Positions 1 through 10,523 of a stretch of 64,000 nt of DNA are shown here, in pieces. A program made the translations under genes and the position numbers. This DNA comes from Xanthostigma xanthostigma (lineage: Eukaryota; Arthropoda; Insecta; Raphidioptera; Raphidiidae): contig OY754464.1 of the NCBI GenBank assembly GCA_963575645.1, forward strand, positions 79,706,948-79,770,947, written 5' to 3'. Position 1 is the stretch's first letter, and every line of letters starts with the position of its first letter. The notes beneath the pieces were generated by a model. That model saw only the letters and a list, made by a program, of their open reading frames with translations, was not told the DNA's origin and made no database searches.

Positions 1-315
1 CTGTGCTTTCGATCAAGGTATGAAGAATACATTAATTAATTAATTACTTATTAATTACATAAAAACATAGATAAATTCCAAGCAAGCAGCTTTGAGGTTA
101 TACGTAAAAACACGAATGACAGCGACAATAAGCTAAAATGTAATAGCGTTGCTGTGGAAACGACATCTAAACAACAGTTGATAGGTTATTTTGTTTTTAC
201 TGCCGCCCGAACGTACGTACTTCCCGCATCGGGGCGTGTAATCCCACCAATGCGTAAATGTTAAACTTTCTGCCTTACAATTGATGCCGAAAGTATGTAG
301 TTTCGAGCGAAAAAT
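1..315 (+). repeat. Dispersed repeat I, copy 1
   Basis: This stretch matches 44970-45240 in the same orientation: an 'attaattaatt' run, then 'cagctttgaggttata', 'aacgacatctaaacaacag' and 'aattgatgccgaaagtatgt' in the same order. The first 27 bases resemble what follows the second copy ('tttcgatc..atgaag'), so the window may begin inside a preceding unit. No conserved ORF is seen; a 63-codon frame on the minus strand is incidental. The element class is unknown. Confidence 0.75.
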
Positions 316-344
316 TAATTCCATTGCGACCAGAGTAGCTTTAC

Positions 345-425
345 TTCAAAACGTGGTACGAGGCCTCTGCATTCGAGCCGTTTGGTGGTTCGATCCAATC
401 CTGTGCCATATATGTGCGTCTACAC
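345..425 (+). repeat. SINE-like fragment with B-box-like motif
   Basis: The sequence holds 'ggtggttcgatccaatc', close to the RNA polymerase III B box (GGTTCGANNCC), after a degenerate tRNA-like stretch. A similar 'ctggttcgatcctgaac' lies at 19050. No complete cloverleaf can be drawn, so I read this as the decayed head of a tRNA-derived SINE. Chance occurrence is possible. Confidence 0.35.
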
Positions 426-785
426 GTAGCTAAGCTTGTATACGTGTCGTGTATACAGTCAGGGTTCGAATACACGATTATATAAAAGCAAGGGAATGAA
501 AACGAAAGCTTGCGCGGATGTTAGAAGCGCGCGTTGTCATGACAACGGCGGGAGAACAACGACGCATCTATCTGTCAGTGTGTTCACCTGTACAGGTATG
601 CACGCCGGTCTTGGCGTATTAACTTGCCCCCACCCCCCCTTTTTTTTACCATCAATATACGGAAATATAAATGGTATCCGTTCCCGGAACCTTTAAACAA
701 TAATTAATTACTTTCAATTTCGTTTATATGAAACAATTAAAATAAATGATTTGGATTCAGAAAAGCTCCGTCTTAAAAAACATTT
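426..785. other. Unassigned stretch
   Basis: No recognisable element is seen. It has a C-run followed by a T-run near 632-648 and an 86-codon frame (436-696) without recognisable motifs, which I regard as chance. Confidence 0.5.
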
Positions 786-970
786 TTTTGACTGGTTTTT
801 AGGGTTCCTTACACAAAGGGTGCTCAACGGGATAGCGTCGGTCTGGCCATAGGGAATACCGGAACTTTTCTCGGTGGGCTGCCGGTCCAGTCCGGTCCGG
901 ATTTTTTTCTTCTTACACGGTCTTGTAATTTTCCCGATCAGACCGACCCTGATTCCGACCACTCCCACCT
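786..970 (+). repeat. Lepidopteran-type 'agggttcc' repeat fragment
   Basis: It begins 'tttttagggttcc' and continues with 'ctcaacgggatagc', matching the layout of 41928-42105 ('agggttccg', 'cccaacgggaccctatta'). This motif order is typical of a very common moth and butterfly interspersed repeat. The fragment is diverged and has no coding potential. Confidence 0.55.
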
Positions 971-1029
971 CTGTATCATTAGTCGTTTCGAAGCTATGGT
1001 GTTTTTAAGTTTTTGTCTAATAATTTATA

Positions 1030-1735
1030 TAAACGATCATATTATCTCCGAAACTAAAAGTGATACAGAGTTGCGGATTGTCGGAATCGATTTAGCCTGA
1101 ATTTTTCTATAAGTTCGGTTAATATAAAACGGGCCAAAAATCGTATAGTGTCTTAAAAAGTTGCAAGTTTGCAAAACGCATGAAAACATGAAAAGATTTA
1201 CACTTCGATCTCTGACCTTCATATTGTAAATACTGCTTACTGCCATCTGACGGGCAACGCTGAACAACGCTTTTGCTACTTGCGCCTCTATATGACAATT
1301 TTAGTAAAATATTTTTTTTACAACAAAGAGAAGAACGTCATAAGCAGTGTGCAAAATTAGAAACGAATTGAATACCTGCAATCATATTTAAAAAATAATT
1401 TTGTAAAGTGATAATTATTATACTTATTTAGTGCTAATAAATCGCACAGGTCACGCTAGAAGAAAAAAAAATACGGTGAATCGATTAGGCCTAAGCGCAA
1501 ATTCATATCTCGATTAGTTTAGATGCTATGACGGTTTAAAATGTATAAAAATTTAAACAGTTTTAATTGGTTATATTTCCAAAACTTAAAGAGATACAGA
1601 GTTGCGGATGGTCGAAACCGATTCAGAATGACTTTATCATGCGTTAAAAAAGTGTTATATCTTGTACGATGGTATGAAATCCTTCGTGTGCGAGTTCGAC
1701 TCGCACTTGACCGGTTTTTTATTAATATCTTTTCT
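1030..1735. repeat. Degenerate repeat cluster, includes repeat J copy 1 (minus)
   Basis: 1195-1440 is the reverse complement of about 40045-40270, sharing 'aaattagaaacgaattgaa', 'catctgacgg' and 'gaacgtcataagcagtgtg'. Two stretches in the cluster resemble each other: 'gatacagagttgcggat' occurs near 1060 and again near 1590. Near 1690 is 'gtgcgagttcgactcgcac', the motif shared with repeat C (5285, 23262) and 19130. I read the whole as overlapping dead repeats. Confidence 0.6.
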
Positions 1736-2004
1736 AAAACAACATTATTAATGTGTGATTTGTGAAAATTATATTAAACTATTTTGAAAAAAAAGATCAA
1801 CGTTAATCAGCTATATTATTTATTTCACGTGTCAAGTGCCAAAAATAAAATTGAAGCGAGAAAAAACAACAAAATTATATAAAATGGCGCGCAGCCAAGA
1901 AAAATACAAATGCAACAAATAAACTGCACCTTTTGCAAATCTCGTTTTATTGACCCTTAAACAGTTCTGGTGAAAGATATTGACTTTTATATTTTATAAG
2001 AATT

Positions 2005-2135
2005 AAGTCTAAATTCAAATCTTTGATTAACGTCTGATTAGACAAATATATTAACCGAAACGTTAATGTATTGAATTAATATATTTTTTGTTAATATATA
2101 TTTCTCTGAAAAATCGGTCGATAATTTTAAATTAT
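2005..2135 (+). repeat. Repeat F fragment
   Basis: 'aaatctttgattaacgtctg' followed by 'ggtcgataatttt' links this to 4568-4920, 8395-8455 and 39600-39652. It directly abuts the truncated start of repeat H. It has no ORF. Confidence 0.65.
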
Positions 2136-2616
2136 CAGGTAGAAAAGTTAGTTAAAGGATAAATATTCACTGCACTATACTCCTTGCTTTTTTTGTTGAA
2201 TATTTTGACGTTAACCCAAAAATCCGACCGATGGCGTTAGTGTTAGCGTTAGTCAAAAAAAGTTTCTTAAAATAATGTTTTATCCTAACCCAATTGCACA
2301 CAAAACTTCCACTAACTTCATTGTTTTACACTTCACAAAAGGCTAATAAACAACACATAAATAAATTCACAAGATCAAACTGTAAATATAATAATTCATG
2401 TTTATAGGTTAGGTATTATGATCTATGTGGCGGCCATTATTATTTGATCATGGGAATAAATATTTATACTCTCGAAGTAAGACAGAATAGATTTATATCT
2501 GCAGTAAACAAAATTATGGTTGGCGAATTGAATTCTCGTTATTTATTCGGAGGAATAGTTACCTGTAGAACAAATGAACCGAATAAATAACTACTTACGT
2601 TCGGTGAACATGGTCA
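2136..2616 (+). mobile_element. MITE-like repeat H, 5'-truncated copy
   Basis: It shares a long colinear stretch with 61755-62329 and 53951-54508, including 'ccgaccgatggcgttag', 'aataaatatttat' and 'acttacgttcggtgaa'. The right terminal repeat ('gttcggtgaacatggtca') is present; the left one is lost. No transposase sequence is seen. The 121-codon ORF that starts in its tail (2574-2939) is not conserved in the other copies, so I do not call it a gene. Confidence 0.75.
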
Positions 2617-2951
2617 TCAATCAGACTGAGCCACAGCAATGCGTGGCCGCGGGTATACAGCTATTAAATAAATGGATGTTATTTTCTCAAACCAGAATTA
2701 TGTCACAACGACAAGAGAGAACATCGGGAGAGGGGAGTCAACGCCGGTCTGGCATATTAGAATCGAGCACAAAGAGCGCGGGGAGAAATGAAAAAGAGAG
2801 AGATGCGAGGAAAACTCGACAAGTGATTCAACTGAAAATATCCTTTGTCATGTACAGCAGAATAGCCTCGGGTTATTTTACCTGCTACTACGAAAGAATT
2901 AACTATTCGATAAAATACAGCAGCTCGCTGACGTCATAACCAAGTACCAAA

Positions 2952-3642
2952 TCTATACTGAAGAGTTTGTTTGTTTGGTTGGTTGAACGCGCTAATCTCA
3001 GAAACTACTGGTTCGAATTGAAAAAAAATTATTTTTGTTGGATAGCTCATTTATCGAGGAAGGCTATAGGCTATATAATATCACGCTACGACCAATTGGA
3101 GCGGAGCATCAATGAAAAATGTTGCAAGATGTATCTCAAAATTAGTCCGTCCGACAAATATTATCAGGTGAAATGCCTTAACTAAATATTGCAATATTAG
3201 CGCGTCACGTTAACAAGGCTGGATAGCTCAGTCGGTAGAGCGTAAGACTCTTAATACCACGGTCTTGGGCTCAAGCCCCACGTCGGCGAATATATTTTTA
3301 TTTTCTACATTGCTTTCTTCTAAGGCTTACATTTCAATTTTTAAAATTTTATTACGACTAATTAAAATTAAGTAAATCTAATTAATAGCTCATTTGAAAA
3401 CTGTTACAACTATAGGTACCTATATAAAAATAATTTTCCTACAGTTTTATTTATTATATTAAAAGAAATTTATTACTTAAAAAAGTATAAATACTGCTTT
3501 TTAACGACAAAAACTTTTGAACGGAAACTCCGATTATTATGAAGTTTGGACACAACATTCATCTCGGTAAACTAAGATGAATCTGCATACTCATGTCCCT
3601 TCCTTCCCTATTCGTTCTTTTGCACCCAGGTGAGACCGCTAT
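2952..3642 (+). mobile_element. Non-autonomous Helitron carrying a tRNA-Lys-like insert
   Basis: The left end is TC-TATACT at 2952, then 'gaacgcgctaatctcag', 'tcgaggaaggctatagg' and 'ggagcggagcatcaatg', all shared with the Helitrons at 14343, 47562, 54910 and 62427. The right part ('cttttgaacgg..aactccgat', 'ttcgttcttttgcaccc') decays to 'ccgctat' where other copies end CTAGT. Compared with 62427-62768, this copy holds about 350 extra bases in the middle, including the tRNA-like segment at 3217-3289. No Rep/helicase sequence is present, so mobility would depend on another element. Confidence 0.85.
3217..3289 (+). tRNA. tRNA-Lys(CTT)-like pseudogene inside Helitron
   Basis: The D arm 'tagctcagtcggtagagc', the anticodon loop with CTT at 3250-3252, and the T arm 'gggctcaagcccca' are in the order and spacing of eukaryotic tRNA-Lys(CUU). 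The acceptor stem (ggctgga against gtcggcg) pairs poorly and the anticodon stem is weak, so I call it a tRNA-derived pseudogene. The related copy at 14602-14673 lies at the same place in another Helitron, so it moved with the element. Confidence 0.75.
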
Positions 3643-3648
3643 AATTAT

Positions 3649-3692
3649 TATTATATTTATCATAGAGGTCCCGCTCTATGATAAATATAATA
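3649..3692. repeat. Perfect 19-bp hairpin beside Helitron end
   Basis: Arms 3649-3667 and 3674-3692 are exact reverse complements around a 6-base loop (gtcccg). It lies a few bases after the decayed Helitron end. Its role is unknown. Confidence 0.85.
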
Positions 3693-3699
3693 TTTCTGT

Positions 3700-3730
3700 T
3701 AACACGTGCTGTGACGCGGGTAACGGCTAG
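3700..3730 (+). mobile_element. Solo Helitron-like 3' end
   Basis: 'cacgtgctgtgacgcgggta' followed by 'acggCTAGT' resembles the plus-strand end at 42468-42494 ('gcggtgctgcgagtagcggCTAGT'). It has a GC-rich 3' tail and the CTAG terminus. No matching 5' end was found. Confidence 0.4.
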
Positions 3731-3906
3731 TAGTAATTCTTAGGATATTTGCTATTTTTTGCATGGTTCCAAATAAAGTTACTTATGATGTTTCTTATTT
3801 GTGCCGGGAATGCTTGCCATAGCGACATTTATAGTTTTGTGAACATATCGTAAATGCATCACCACACGCATTTATTGCCGTCCTTACGAAAAATGCTATA
3901 CCTATC

Positions 3907-4478
3907 TTAGGGTGTTTTTTTTTCAGTTTTTCGGTCCTATTCGCTAATGTTTTAAAATTGGATTTAAAAAAAATTCTCCCAAAATTTCAGCTTTCTAGAT
4001 CAAACCTGAGAACGGCGCAAACCGAGTTTGTAACCCATTTAATTAACATGGGAAAAACGACGTTTTTACTCAAACATGGATAGTTTTTTAAATTTTTGAT
4101 ACCAGCATTTTGTAGAGAATTAAATTTCCCACAAAAAAGTTCCTTAATAGTAAACCCGTGAATTAATTATTTTCAAAGATATGATCGTTTAAACATTGAT
4201 TAAATGATTTTTAAGAGATGTTTAACCGAACATATCTTTGAAAATAATGAATTCACGGATTTAGTATTAAGGAACTTTTTTGTGGGAAATTTAATTCCTT
4301 ACAAAATCCTGCTATCAAAAATTAAAAACATTTTTTTTCTACCAGCTATCCCCATGTTTGAGGAAAAACGTCGTTTTTCTCTGTTAATATGGGAAAAACT
4401 CGATTGCGTTGCTTACCCCTAGCCCTGGTTTTTTGTGAGAATTAAAATTAGAGCTTAAAAAAACTAAAAAAAACACAG
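3907..4478 (+). mobile_element. Foldback element (long imperfect palindrome), copy 1
   Basis: The outer ends are 'tagggtgttttttt' and 'aaaaaacacagtg'. From about 4030 to 4400 the two halves are imperfect reverse complements ('ggaacttttttgtgggaaat' on one side, its complement on the other), centred near 4195. The minus-strand relative is 55378-55829. A 72-codon ORF in the right arm is incidental. Confidence 0.75.
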
Positions 4479-4567
4479 TGTTATCGCAATGTGCACTAAA
4501 AAATAATCAAAGCTTATTCAAAAAATTAAATTAAATCGAGTGGTTATATCGCTGTTGAACAAAATTA

Positions 4568-4920
4568 TTATTCAAATCTTTGATTAACGTCTGATTAGAA
4601 CTCTTTAATAAATAAAATTATCGACCAATTTTTCAGACAACATATTAACAAAAAAATATATAATTAATACATTAACGTTTCAATTCGGATTTGGACCTTC
4701 TTCAGAACTGATCTAAAAAATATAAAAAATAATTAATATTTAAATTCTAATTAGCTTTTTATAAAATCTTTCAAAATTATTAACGATTATCAAAATAATT
4801 ATTTTTTATATTTTTTAGATCAGTTCTGAAGAAGGTCCAAATCCGGATTCAAACGGTATTTAATTATATATTTTTTTGTTAATATATTGTCTGAAAAATT
4901 GGTCGATAATTTTATTTATT
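4568..4920. mobile_element. Foldback element with repeat F ends
   Basis: Arms 4607-4736 and about 4797-4920 are near-perfect reverse complements: 'aataaataaaattatcg' at the left, its complement at the right, and 'agatcagttctgaagaagg' on both. The lead-in 'aaatctttgattaacgtctg' (4575) is repeat F, found alone at 8395 and 39600. No ORF is present. Confidence 0.8.
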
Positions 4921-5284
4921 GACAAAATTAATATATTTAAAAATTATTTTTTTACTATTGTATTTTAACTTATAAAGTTATAATCTTCTAGATCGGGTAT
5001 ACAAGTTCCCCGATAATAAGATATGGCATTCTTCGCAAGGGGGGCAGCAGTCAGCATGAGCGGCATTTGACGCAGTTGGCGGCCACCTTGCGGTTAGAAT
5101 ATTCATGCAGCGCGCCGACGGCGGTTTTTTGTGAATAACATCGGACATAAGAGACTGCGGACATTCTCTGTCTCATGACTAGCTGATTTTATTCCCGGCT
5201 TGGGGTTCGATTATAAAGCTCCGAAAAACGATCGCACTTTAAAACCTACAAATTGCTATGTTAAGTTACCGTTACGGCCAACGG
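4921..5284. other. Unassigned stretch
   Basis: Nothing is recognised. The part from 5035 to 5160 is more GC-rich ('ggcggccaccttgcgg') but has no supported ORF or TIR. Confidence 0.5.
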
Positions 5285-5880
5285 GCGAAAAAAAGACAAG
5301 TAGAAGTGGAACTTGCGAGTCGAACTCGCGCACCGAGAGTTCCGTTTAAACTCGCAGGTATGTAATTAGTTCGTCCATCACGGCAATCGAGTCTCGAAGA
5401 TTTTTCCCGCTTAGAAGTTGGAAAACTGTTGAACCCACACATCGACAAACGTCGCGGTCAGTTTGCCAACTAAGCGTGTAATTGCAATGAGTTCAGATGG
5501 ACTTATTGAACTGTATTGTGACCCGTAGCTACATCTGTTAGCCTAGTTGTCGTACCGTGTCGTATGCGAGAGTTCTCATATTGTGTTGCGTAAACGCACC
5601 GGTAGCGCACGTTTGTTTTGTATAAGAACTGTGTACGCGCGTATAGCATGTTGTTGCGGTTTAAAAACATTATTTTGTTTGTGAACTACAAATTTACGGT
5701 TTTCGGATTTTTCATTTTACTTGTGCGATAAGACATTGCTTTTTGCCAAATTTCATGAGTCTAGGTCAACGGGAAGTACCCTATAGGTTTTGATTCACAA
5801 GAGTCTTGGCAGACGGACAGACGGACAACAAAGTGATCCTATAAGGGTTCCTTTTTCCTTGCGAGGCACGGAACCCTAAA
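5285..5880 (+). repeat. Dispersed repeat C, uninterrupted copy
   Basis: It runs from 'cgagtcgaactcgcgcaccg' through 'cacatcgacaaacgtcg' and 'aatttacggttttcggattt' to 'gatcctataagggttcc' and ends 'cggaaccctaaaa'. It is colinear with 23262-24573 apart from a Harbinger insertion there. The terminal motifs match a repeat that is very common in Lepidoptera. At 5730-5745 it preserves the unoccupied target site 'gataagacattgct' of the Harbinger at 23678. It is non-coding. Confidence 0.85.
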
Positions 5881-6305
5881 ATAACATTTATTAAGCATAT
5901 ATGATACCATTTTTTAAATACCTGTAGCGAGAATAAGTTCGTGAAACGATGAAACGAAAAAGCGACATGATAGAGTTAGATTGAGAAAGAGAGCAAATCA
6001 ACTATTTATGACCTATACATAACGCGTGCCCGCTTTATAGGAATTCTGCTTTACCTATATCAAAATAGATGAGGTGTAAAAAAATTATTTAAGAAAAAGT
6101 AAATGCAAAGAACTAATTAATATATCAGCGAGTTGCAAATGTCTTCCTCTGACGTCATGAAATACATTTGGCTTTTTATTATTCCAGCTTTTGCTTATTC
6201 GTAGGTATATATTATATAATAGAACTATTTCAAAAAGGGTAGTATTTAAACGAGTGACTGTAAATTACAATTTTAGGTGACAAAAATAATCAATTTGGGT
6301 TACTG
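5881..6305. other. Unassigned stretch
   Basis: AT-rich sequence without recognised features. The left flank of the nested inverted repeat ('aggtgacaaaaataatc') begins near 6275. Confidence 0.4.
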
Positions 6306-6340
6306 TATTACTAAGTGAGCGACTAAATTACTAAGTTGTT

Positions 6341-6453
6341 AATAGTTAATTGTTTGAATAGAACTGCGTTTTCTAAAAAATATATATTTAATTGACTGTC
6401 AATTATATATACATTTTTTAGAAAACGCAGTTCTATTCAAACAATTAACTATT
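6341..6453. repeat. Strong hairpin, about 40-bp perfect outer arms
   Basis: 6341-6380 and 6414-6453 are exact reverse complements ('aatagttaattgtttgaata' on the left). The inner 30 bases pair imperfectly (AT-rich). Confidence 0.9.
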
Positions 6454-6454
6454 T

Positions 6455-6675
6455 AATTCGCATACCCCGTTATCGTTCACCCCGGAATTGTTTTTTTAAA
6501 AACTCCACATTTGCCCCTTCCCGTTTCACTGCGAGACAATTCGCATACCCCTTTATCGTTTACCCCGCAATTACAATTCGCATACCCGTTTATCGTTCAC
6601 CCCGGAATAATTTTTTTTTAAACTCCACCTTTGCCCCATCGCGTTTCACTGCGGGAAAATTCGCATACCCCTTTG
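6455..6675 (-). repeat. Tandem repeat N (two units)
   Basis: 'attcgcatacccctttatcg' plus 'ttcaccccggaat', 'actccac.tttgcccc' and 'cgtttcactgcg' recur in order, with an additional partial unit between. The reverse complement ('ggagtt.tttaaaaaacaat', 'cggggt') matches the two units at 47977-48122, so a tandem unit is shared by two distant loci. Confidence 0.7.
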
Positions 6676-7149
6676 TCAAAAAAAGCGGTGGTTTTCAATC
6701 TTCATAAAAATGTGAGTTTTAAGTTGTATTCTCAAACTGAAAAAAAAAATAAAAAGTAATAAAAACAAAGAAGATAATATCTGCTTCAAAATTACCGAAG
6801 GCATTCTAGTCGCTCACTTAGTAATTTAGTCACCTAACTATTATTTTAATATCTCAAGTTATTAAAACAGTATCTCATTATCAGTCACCAAATTTTTTTT
6901 TTATTCGACCGTTTTATAATTTCCCTTTCAAAAATAGGCATCTCTACCCTGTAAGTAACATCTGAAAATTTCTTCAAATATTAAACACGGGCCGTTTTTA
7001 TTTTATGGCAAATTCAACAACTAAAAAGAGATAAAGTATATCAGGAGAATATAATAGTCACAAGTCTACTAAACCTTAACATGCCATATTGTTCATATTA
7101 TTTTTCCTGTACAGAGTGATCAAAAAAAAAAAAACTTAATATAATATGT

Positions 7150-7850
7150 ACAGTGGCGGACAACATAGTTTACAGTCAAGTTTTTTACCATTCCAGCCCA
7201 CAAGTGGGGAATGGCACTAGTTTAGGACATAAATCACTTTTCAAAATTTTACAATATCCTTTCGTTTTGAGGTTCCCCGAATCCAAAAAAGATATTTTTG
7301 GAAAAAACTCTGTGCGTCTGTGAGCACGATACAGGTCAAACGGATGAACGCATTGAAATCAAATTTTGGGTGGATGTTTGGTATGCAAATATGAACAGCC
7401 CTATTGTTTTTAGGGAAAATCGGCGCATGCGCAAGAGATATATAAGTACTATAACGTTGTTTTTTTTATATTATAATGGTATACTTTTCATAACGGTTTA
7501 TTATTTTATTTATTTTTTCGAGAATGTTTAGTTAAGATTTTTTTTCTAAGCTTTACAGTTTCGGAAATATTTTAAATATAAAAAAATCAGCTGTACTTTT
7601 GTTTTGTAAATCTGTCGCAGAAATAAACTAGTTAAGCATGCTTTGATTAATTTTTACACGACGTGGAACATATTCTGTAGGTACCCATGGCAACGAATAG
7701 CAAATACCAATTTGAATACTAGCGTTACCCGCGTTACACACGATAACAGAAATTTTATTTTCTTTATTATACTGTATCAAATGTCAATATTTTTGAAGTC
7801 GGAATGGTTCCGTCGCCCAATTGACTGGAATTTTGCACGGAATACTATAC
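7150..7850 (+). repeat. Dispersed repeat D, copy 1
   Basis: It contains 'taccattccagcccacaagt', 'gatacaggtcaaacggat', 'ggtatgcaaatatgaa' and 'tttcggaaatattttaaat', shared in order with 49447-49920 and with 56440-57450. All three copies lie on the plus strand. Copies differ at their 5' limits, which would fit truncated retroelements, but no reverse transcriptase is seen. The 77- and 158-codon frames here are not kept in the other copies. Confidence 0.8.
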
Positions 7851-8350
7851 CACAGATGCCTATGATCGCACTTTCAAACATGTGTATATTTTTGAACACA
7901 CCGTACAAGTACTATACGGATTGTTCGAGTGATATACGCGCGTATACAGTAGGTACCAACTGTTCAGCTCGAATGCAGCCCTTTCACTCGTTTTTCTCAT
8001 TTTCCATGTCGTCTGTTTATGTAACTTCATCGAGTATTCTGAAAACGTTAAATTATTTAACAAACACTTTGCGCCACCGGATTAAAATATTCATGAAATG
8101 TTCGTCGCTATACGTATAGTCAGATAGTGTACATCTCTACGGTGCCTCTCACGCACACACCCGAACAGTCACGGACATACACGAACACACGTCAAGGTGG
8201 CTTCGCTTCCAGATGTCAGGGAAAACGCACTCCCGTGCCCCCCTCGACAATATCGTTCATTCTATAACCGGGAATATATATACAGACGCAATCCCGGTGG
8301 AACGGATATCGAAAATAATATTACTAGCCGGTACCCGCGCGTTAGTCTAA
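7851..8350. other. Unassigned stretch
   Basis: No element is recognised. 'cacgcacacacccgaacagt' and neighbours (8150-8190) are CA-rich. The 158-codon frame that ends at 8119 starts inside repeat D and has no motif I know. Confidence 0.4.
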
Positions 8351-8724
8351 AATGTCGAATATTACTTTATAGGGGTGGCAGTAACTAAAAAACAAATCTT
8401 TGATTAACATCTGAATAGAACTCTTCAAATAAATAAAATTGTCGACCAATTAGCTTAAAAAAATGTCCTACAAAACTTGCTTATTTTTTAAAGATCTTTT
8501 CAACAATACCACTTTCGACCTATCGTACCATTTAAAATTCCGGAGCTCTGAACATTCTAGAGCAAAATAATAGGGAAGCCGACCCCTTCGGGGAAAAAAA
8601 TATCACCATTCGATTCTTCATTAGGGCTTTTGTAATACCTACAGATTTTTGACACAACTCTCTACGACAAGCGTTTTCGAAAAAAACGACCGAAACGGGT
8701 GTTCTAACACATCCTGTATATACA
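8351..8724 (-). mobile_element. Element E, single half with repeat F insertion
   Basis: 'aggggtggcagtaac', 'gtcctacaaaacttgctta', 'ccactttcgacctatcg' and 'cgattcttcattagggc' follow the right arm of the palindrome at 48304-49147 and end near 'catcctgtata'. Compared with that arm, about 65 extra bases at 8393-8457 carry repeat F ('caaatctttgattaacatc'). Confidence 0.75.
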
Positions 8725-9327
8725 AATACATCGATATTTACTTCCGTAAAGAGTGCTGTGTTGTACAAAGTTTGGAAATGTCGATTTGGTTTATATACAG
8801 ATTTTTAGAAAATGACTGCTAGATGTCAGGGATAATTGGTTGCGTTTGGACAATAAGACTCTTTTTAAGTTTGGGTAAATTATCGGTTGTTAGTTCCTAG
8901 CAAAGGTACTATACAATTTGCATAGGACTATATTTAAAGTAGAGTAGCGTTGGGTACATTTGTGACACCACCCGCTATATATAAATACTTTTGTGATGGT
9001 AATATAGTGGCACAGGTCAGAGCGAAGCACAAATTTGTGATACGTTTGTGCATTCCCGTCACTGTAAAAGGAAAATTTCGTTAAAAAAACTGTACACTGG
9101 GACTCTACTAGGGCCGGCTAGGACGCGTCCTACTACACTATATCTCATATACATTGTGACAGGTTTACGATCGTATACCTTCGCATTACATATTCATTAC
9201 CGAACTTTGACGAATACCGAGGTCATGACACTTTATACGACTTTTCAAGAAAAACGCGCCAAATATTTTATACGTTTTTTAACTGACAGCTTATATTATT
9301 TATTAGCGATAAAAATTTCAAAAAAAA
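8725..9327. other. Unassigned stretch
   Basis: No known family is recognised. A 117-codon frame (9048-9401) runs into repeat A and uses repeat sequence for its last third, which argues against a gene. Confidence 0.45.
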
Positions 9328-9932
9328 GCGAGTGTGCTTTAGACCACACGACTGAAGTAAAACTTCTTCCTGCCATGAAATATATAATAATGATACAATA
9401 ATATTCGATAATCTATCACCATATTTTGATTAGACATCCTGATTTAACGACACAATATAACCTCACTCTGTAGCCCATATCTACAAAGACGAAATGTTTA
9501 AAATATAATTTTTGATTATTTAATAGGCAAAATATGTATATATATTTATTAGCATAATTTATAATACATTTAAAAGGATTTATTAACTAACCTACATTAT
9601 TTTCCGTTACAAAATGCAGCAAAATTCGATAAAATGTATTTTTAATACAAAAACAATTGTTTTCATTTTAAACGTCAAATAGTTGTCCAAAAAAAAATAA
9701 GAATTTCGATTAATGCTCCGCCTTTGTCTTACTCACTAACTTATATCTCCCTCTCAACTTCCAATATACGGAACGTAACTCTCTCTCTTACTATCTTTAC
9801 TAACTTATATCTCCCTCTCAACTATACCGTTCGCCTTGTTCGATGATGCACTTCCGTAAACGCTTTCGTCAGGCATTTACCAGCTTACTCCCCAAGTCAA
9901 ACGTGCCCAAAGAAGTTTTACTTCAAAAATTT
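9328..9932 (+). repeat. Dispersed repeat A, copy 1
   Basis: It starts 'gcgagtgtgctttagaccac' and ends 'aagaagttttacttcaaaaa'. Colinear copies are 39352-39957 (plus) and 30835-31412 (minus). The 'gaagtaaaacttctt' motif near the start and its complement at the end form a short inverted repeat. A pair of related 'cttatatctccctctcaac' blocks occurs at 9740 and 9805. No protein is encoded. Confidence 0.8.
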
Positions 9933-10128
9933 ACACTAATTTTCTTCCCCCCTATTATGATAGGGAAAGTATTGGAATCACTACGAAATATTCCAACTAG
10001 AAAGTAATCAGCTCTAGGCTAATAAAGTGCATTTTTTTCTTTTTCACTTTTTCTTGTATAAAAATTTCAAAATTTCACGCGACACGAAAACGAAACCACA
10101 GACAGAAGTCCCGTAACTATTTTTAATA

Positions 10129-10521
10129 CAGTGTAAACTCTATATAGCGACACTCAAGGGACTGTGCACTTTGTGGCGTTATTGAGAGTTGTCGTTAAAC
10201 GGAGAGAAGAAATAATCCATATTCACAGTTTGCAAGTTTGTGGGCAACTGAGAATATGATAACTTATCGATAAGCAGCTGAACTAAACATATGAAAGATA
10301 ATCCCAACAAACAAAAGAACGAATTTCTTAGAATATTCCGTACGCATGATGCCGACAACAAGGCAACAAAATAACAAACAAGTACTGTTTATTGCTTAAT
10401 GATGACGTATTGTTGTCGGTATTTAGAGTGTATCATTGTATGAGCAACAAGGTAAGTCAACTAGAGTTAAGTAATTTCGACCTTTCAAGGAGTTTGTTGA
10501 CGTTAAATGAAGTTCACACTG
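10129..10521. mobile_element. pogo/Tigger-like MITE with TA duplication
   Basis: The ends are CAGTGTAAACTC (10129) and the complement of CAGTGTGAACTTC (ending 10521), with TA immediately outside each end (10127-10128 and 10522-10523). The 'ctctatatagcgacactcaa' stretch after the left end is the type seen in pogo-like elements, which use TA targets. At 393 bp with no transposase ORF it is non-autonomous. A 60-codon minus-strand frame inside has no DDE motif. Confidence 0.8.
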
Positions 10522-10523
10522 TA

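Larger units (their letters stand above)
6306..6832. mobile_element. Nested inverted-repeat element
   Basis: The outer arms 'ctaagtgagcgactaaatta' (6310) and 'tagtcgctcacttagtaatt' (6808) are inverted. Inside lie the hairpin 6341-6453 and the GC-rich tandem units 6455-6675. The outer arms may mark one MITE that later received the inner sequences. No ORF is present. Confidence 0.6.

Noticed and set aside
2574..2939. 121-codon ORF with a basic, charged middle
   Set aside because: Its start lies in the end of repeat H, it has no known motif, and it has no promoter or conservation evidence.
3217..3289. Functional tRNA-Lys gene
   Set aside because: Acceptor and anticodon stems pair poorly, and the sequence is embedded in a mobile element with a second decayed copy.
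4204..4422. 72-codon ORF
   Set aside because: It lies in the right arm of a foldback element and is not conserved in the copy at 55378-55829.
7643..8119. 158-codon ORF
   Set aside because: It begins in repeat D; the other copies of repeat D do not keep the frame and no motif is seen.
9048..9401. 117-codon ORF
   Set aside because: The last third is repeat A sequence, which is non-coding in its other copies.
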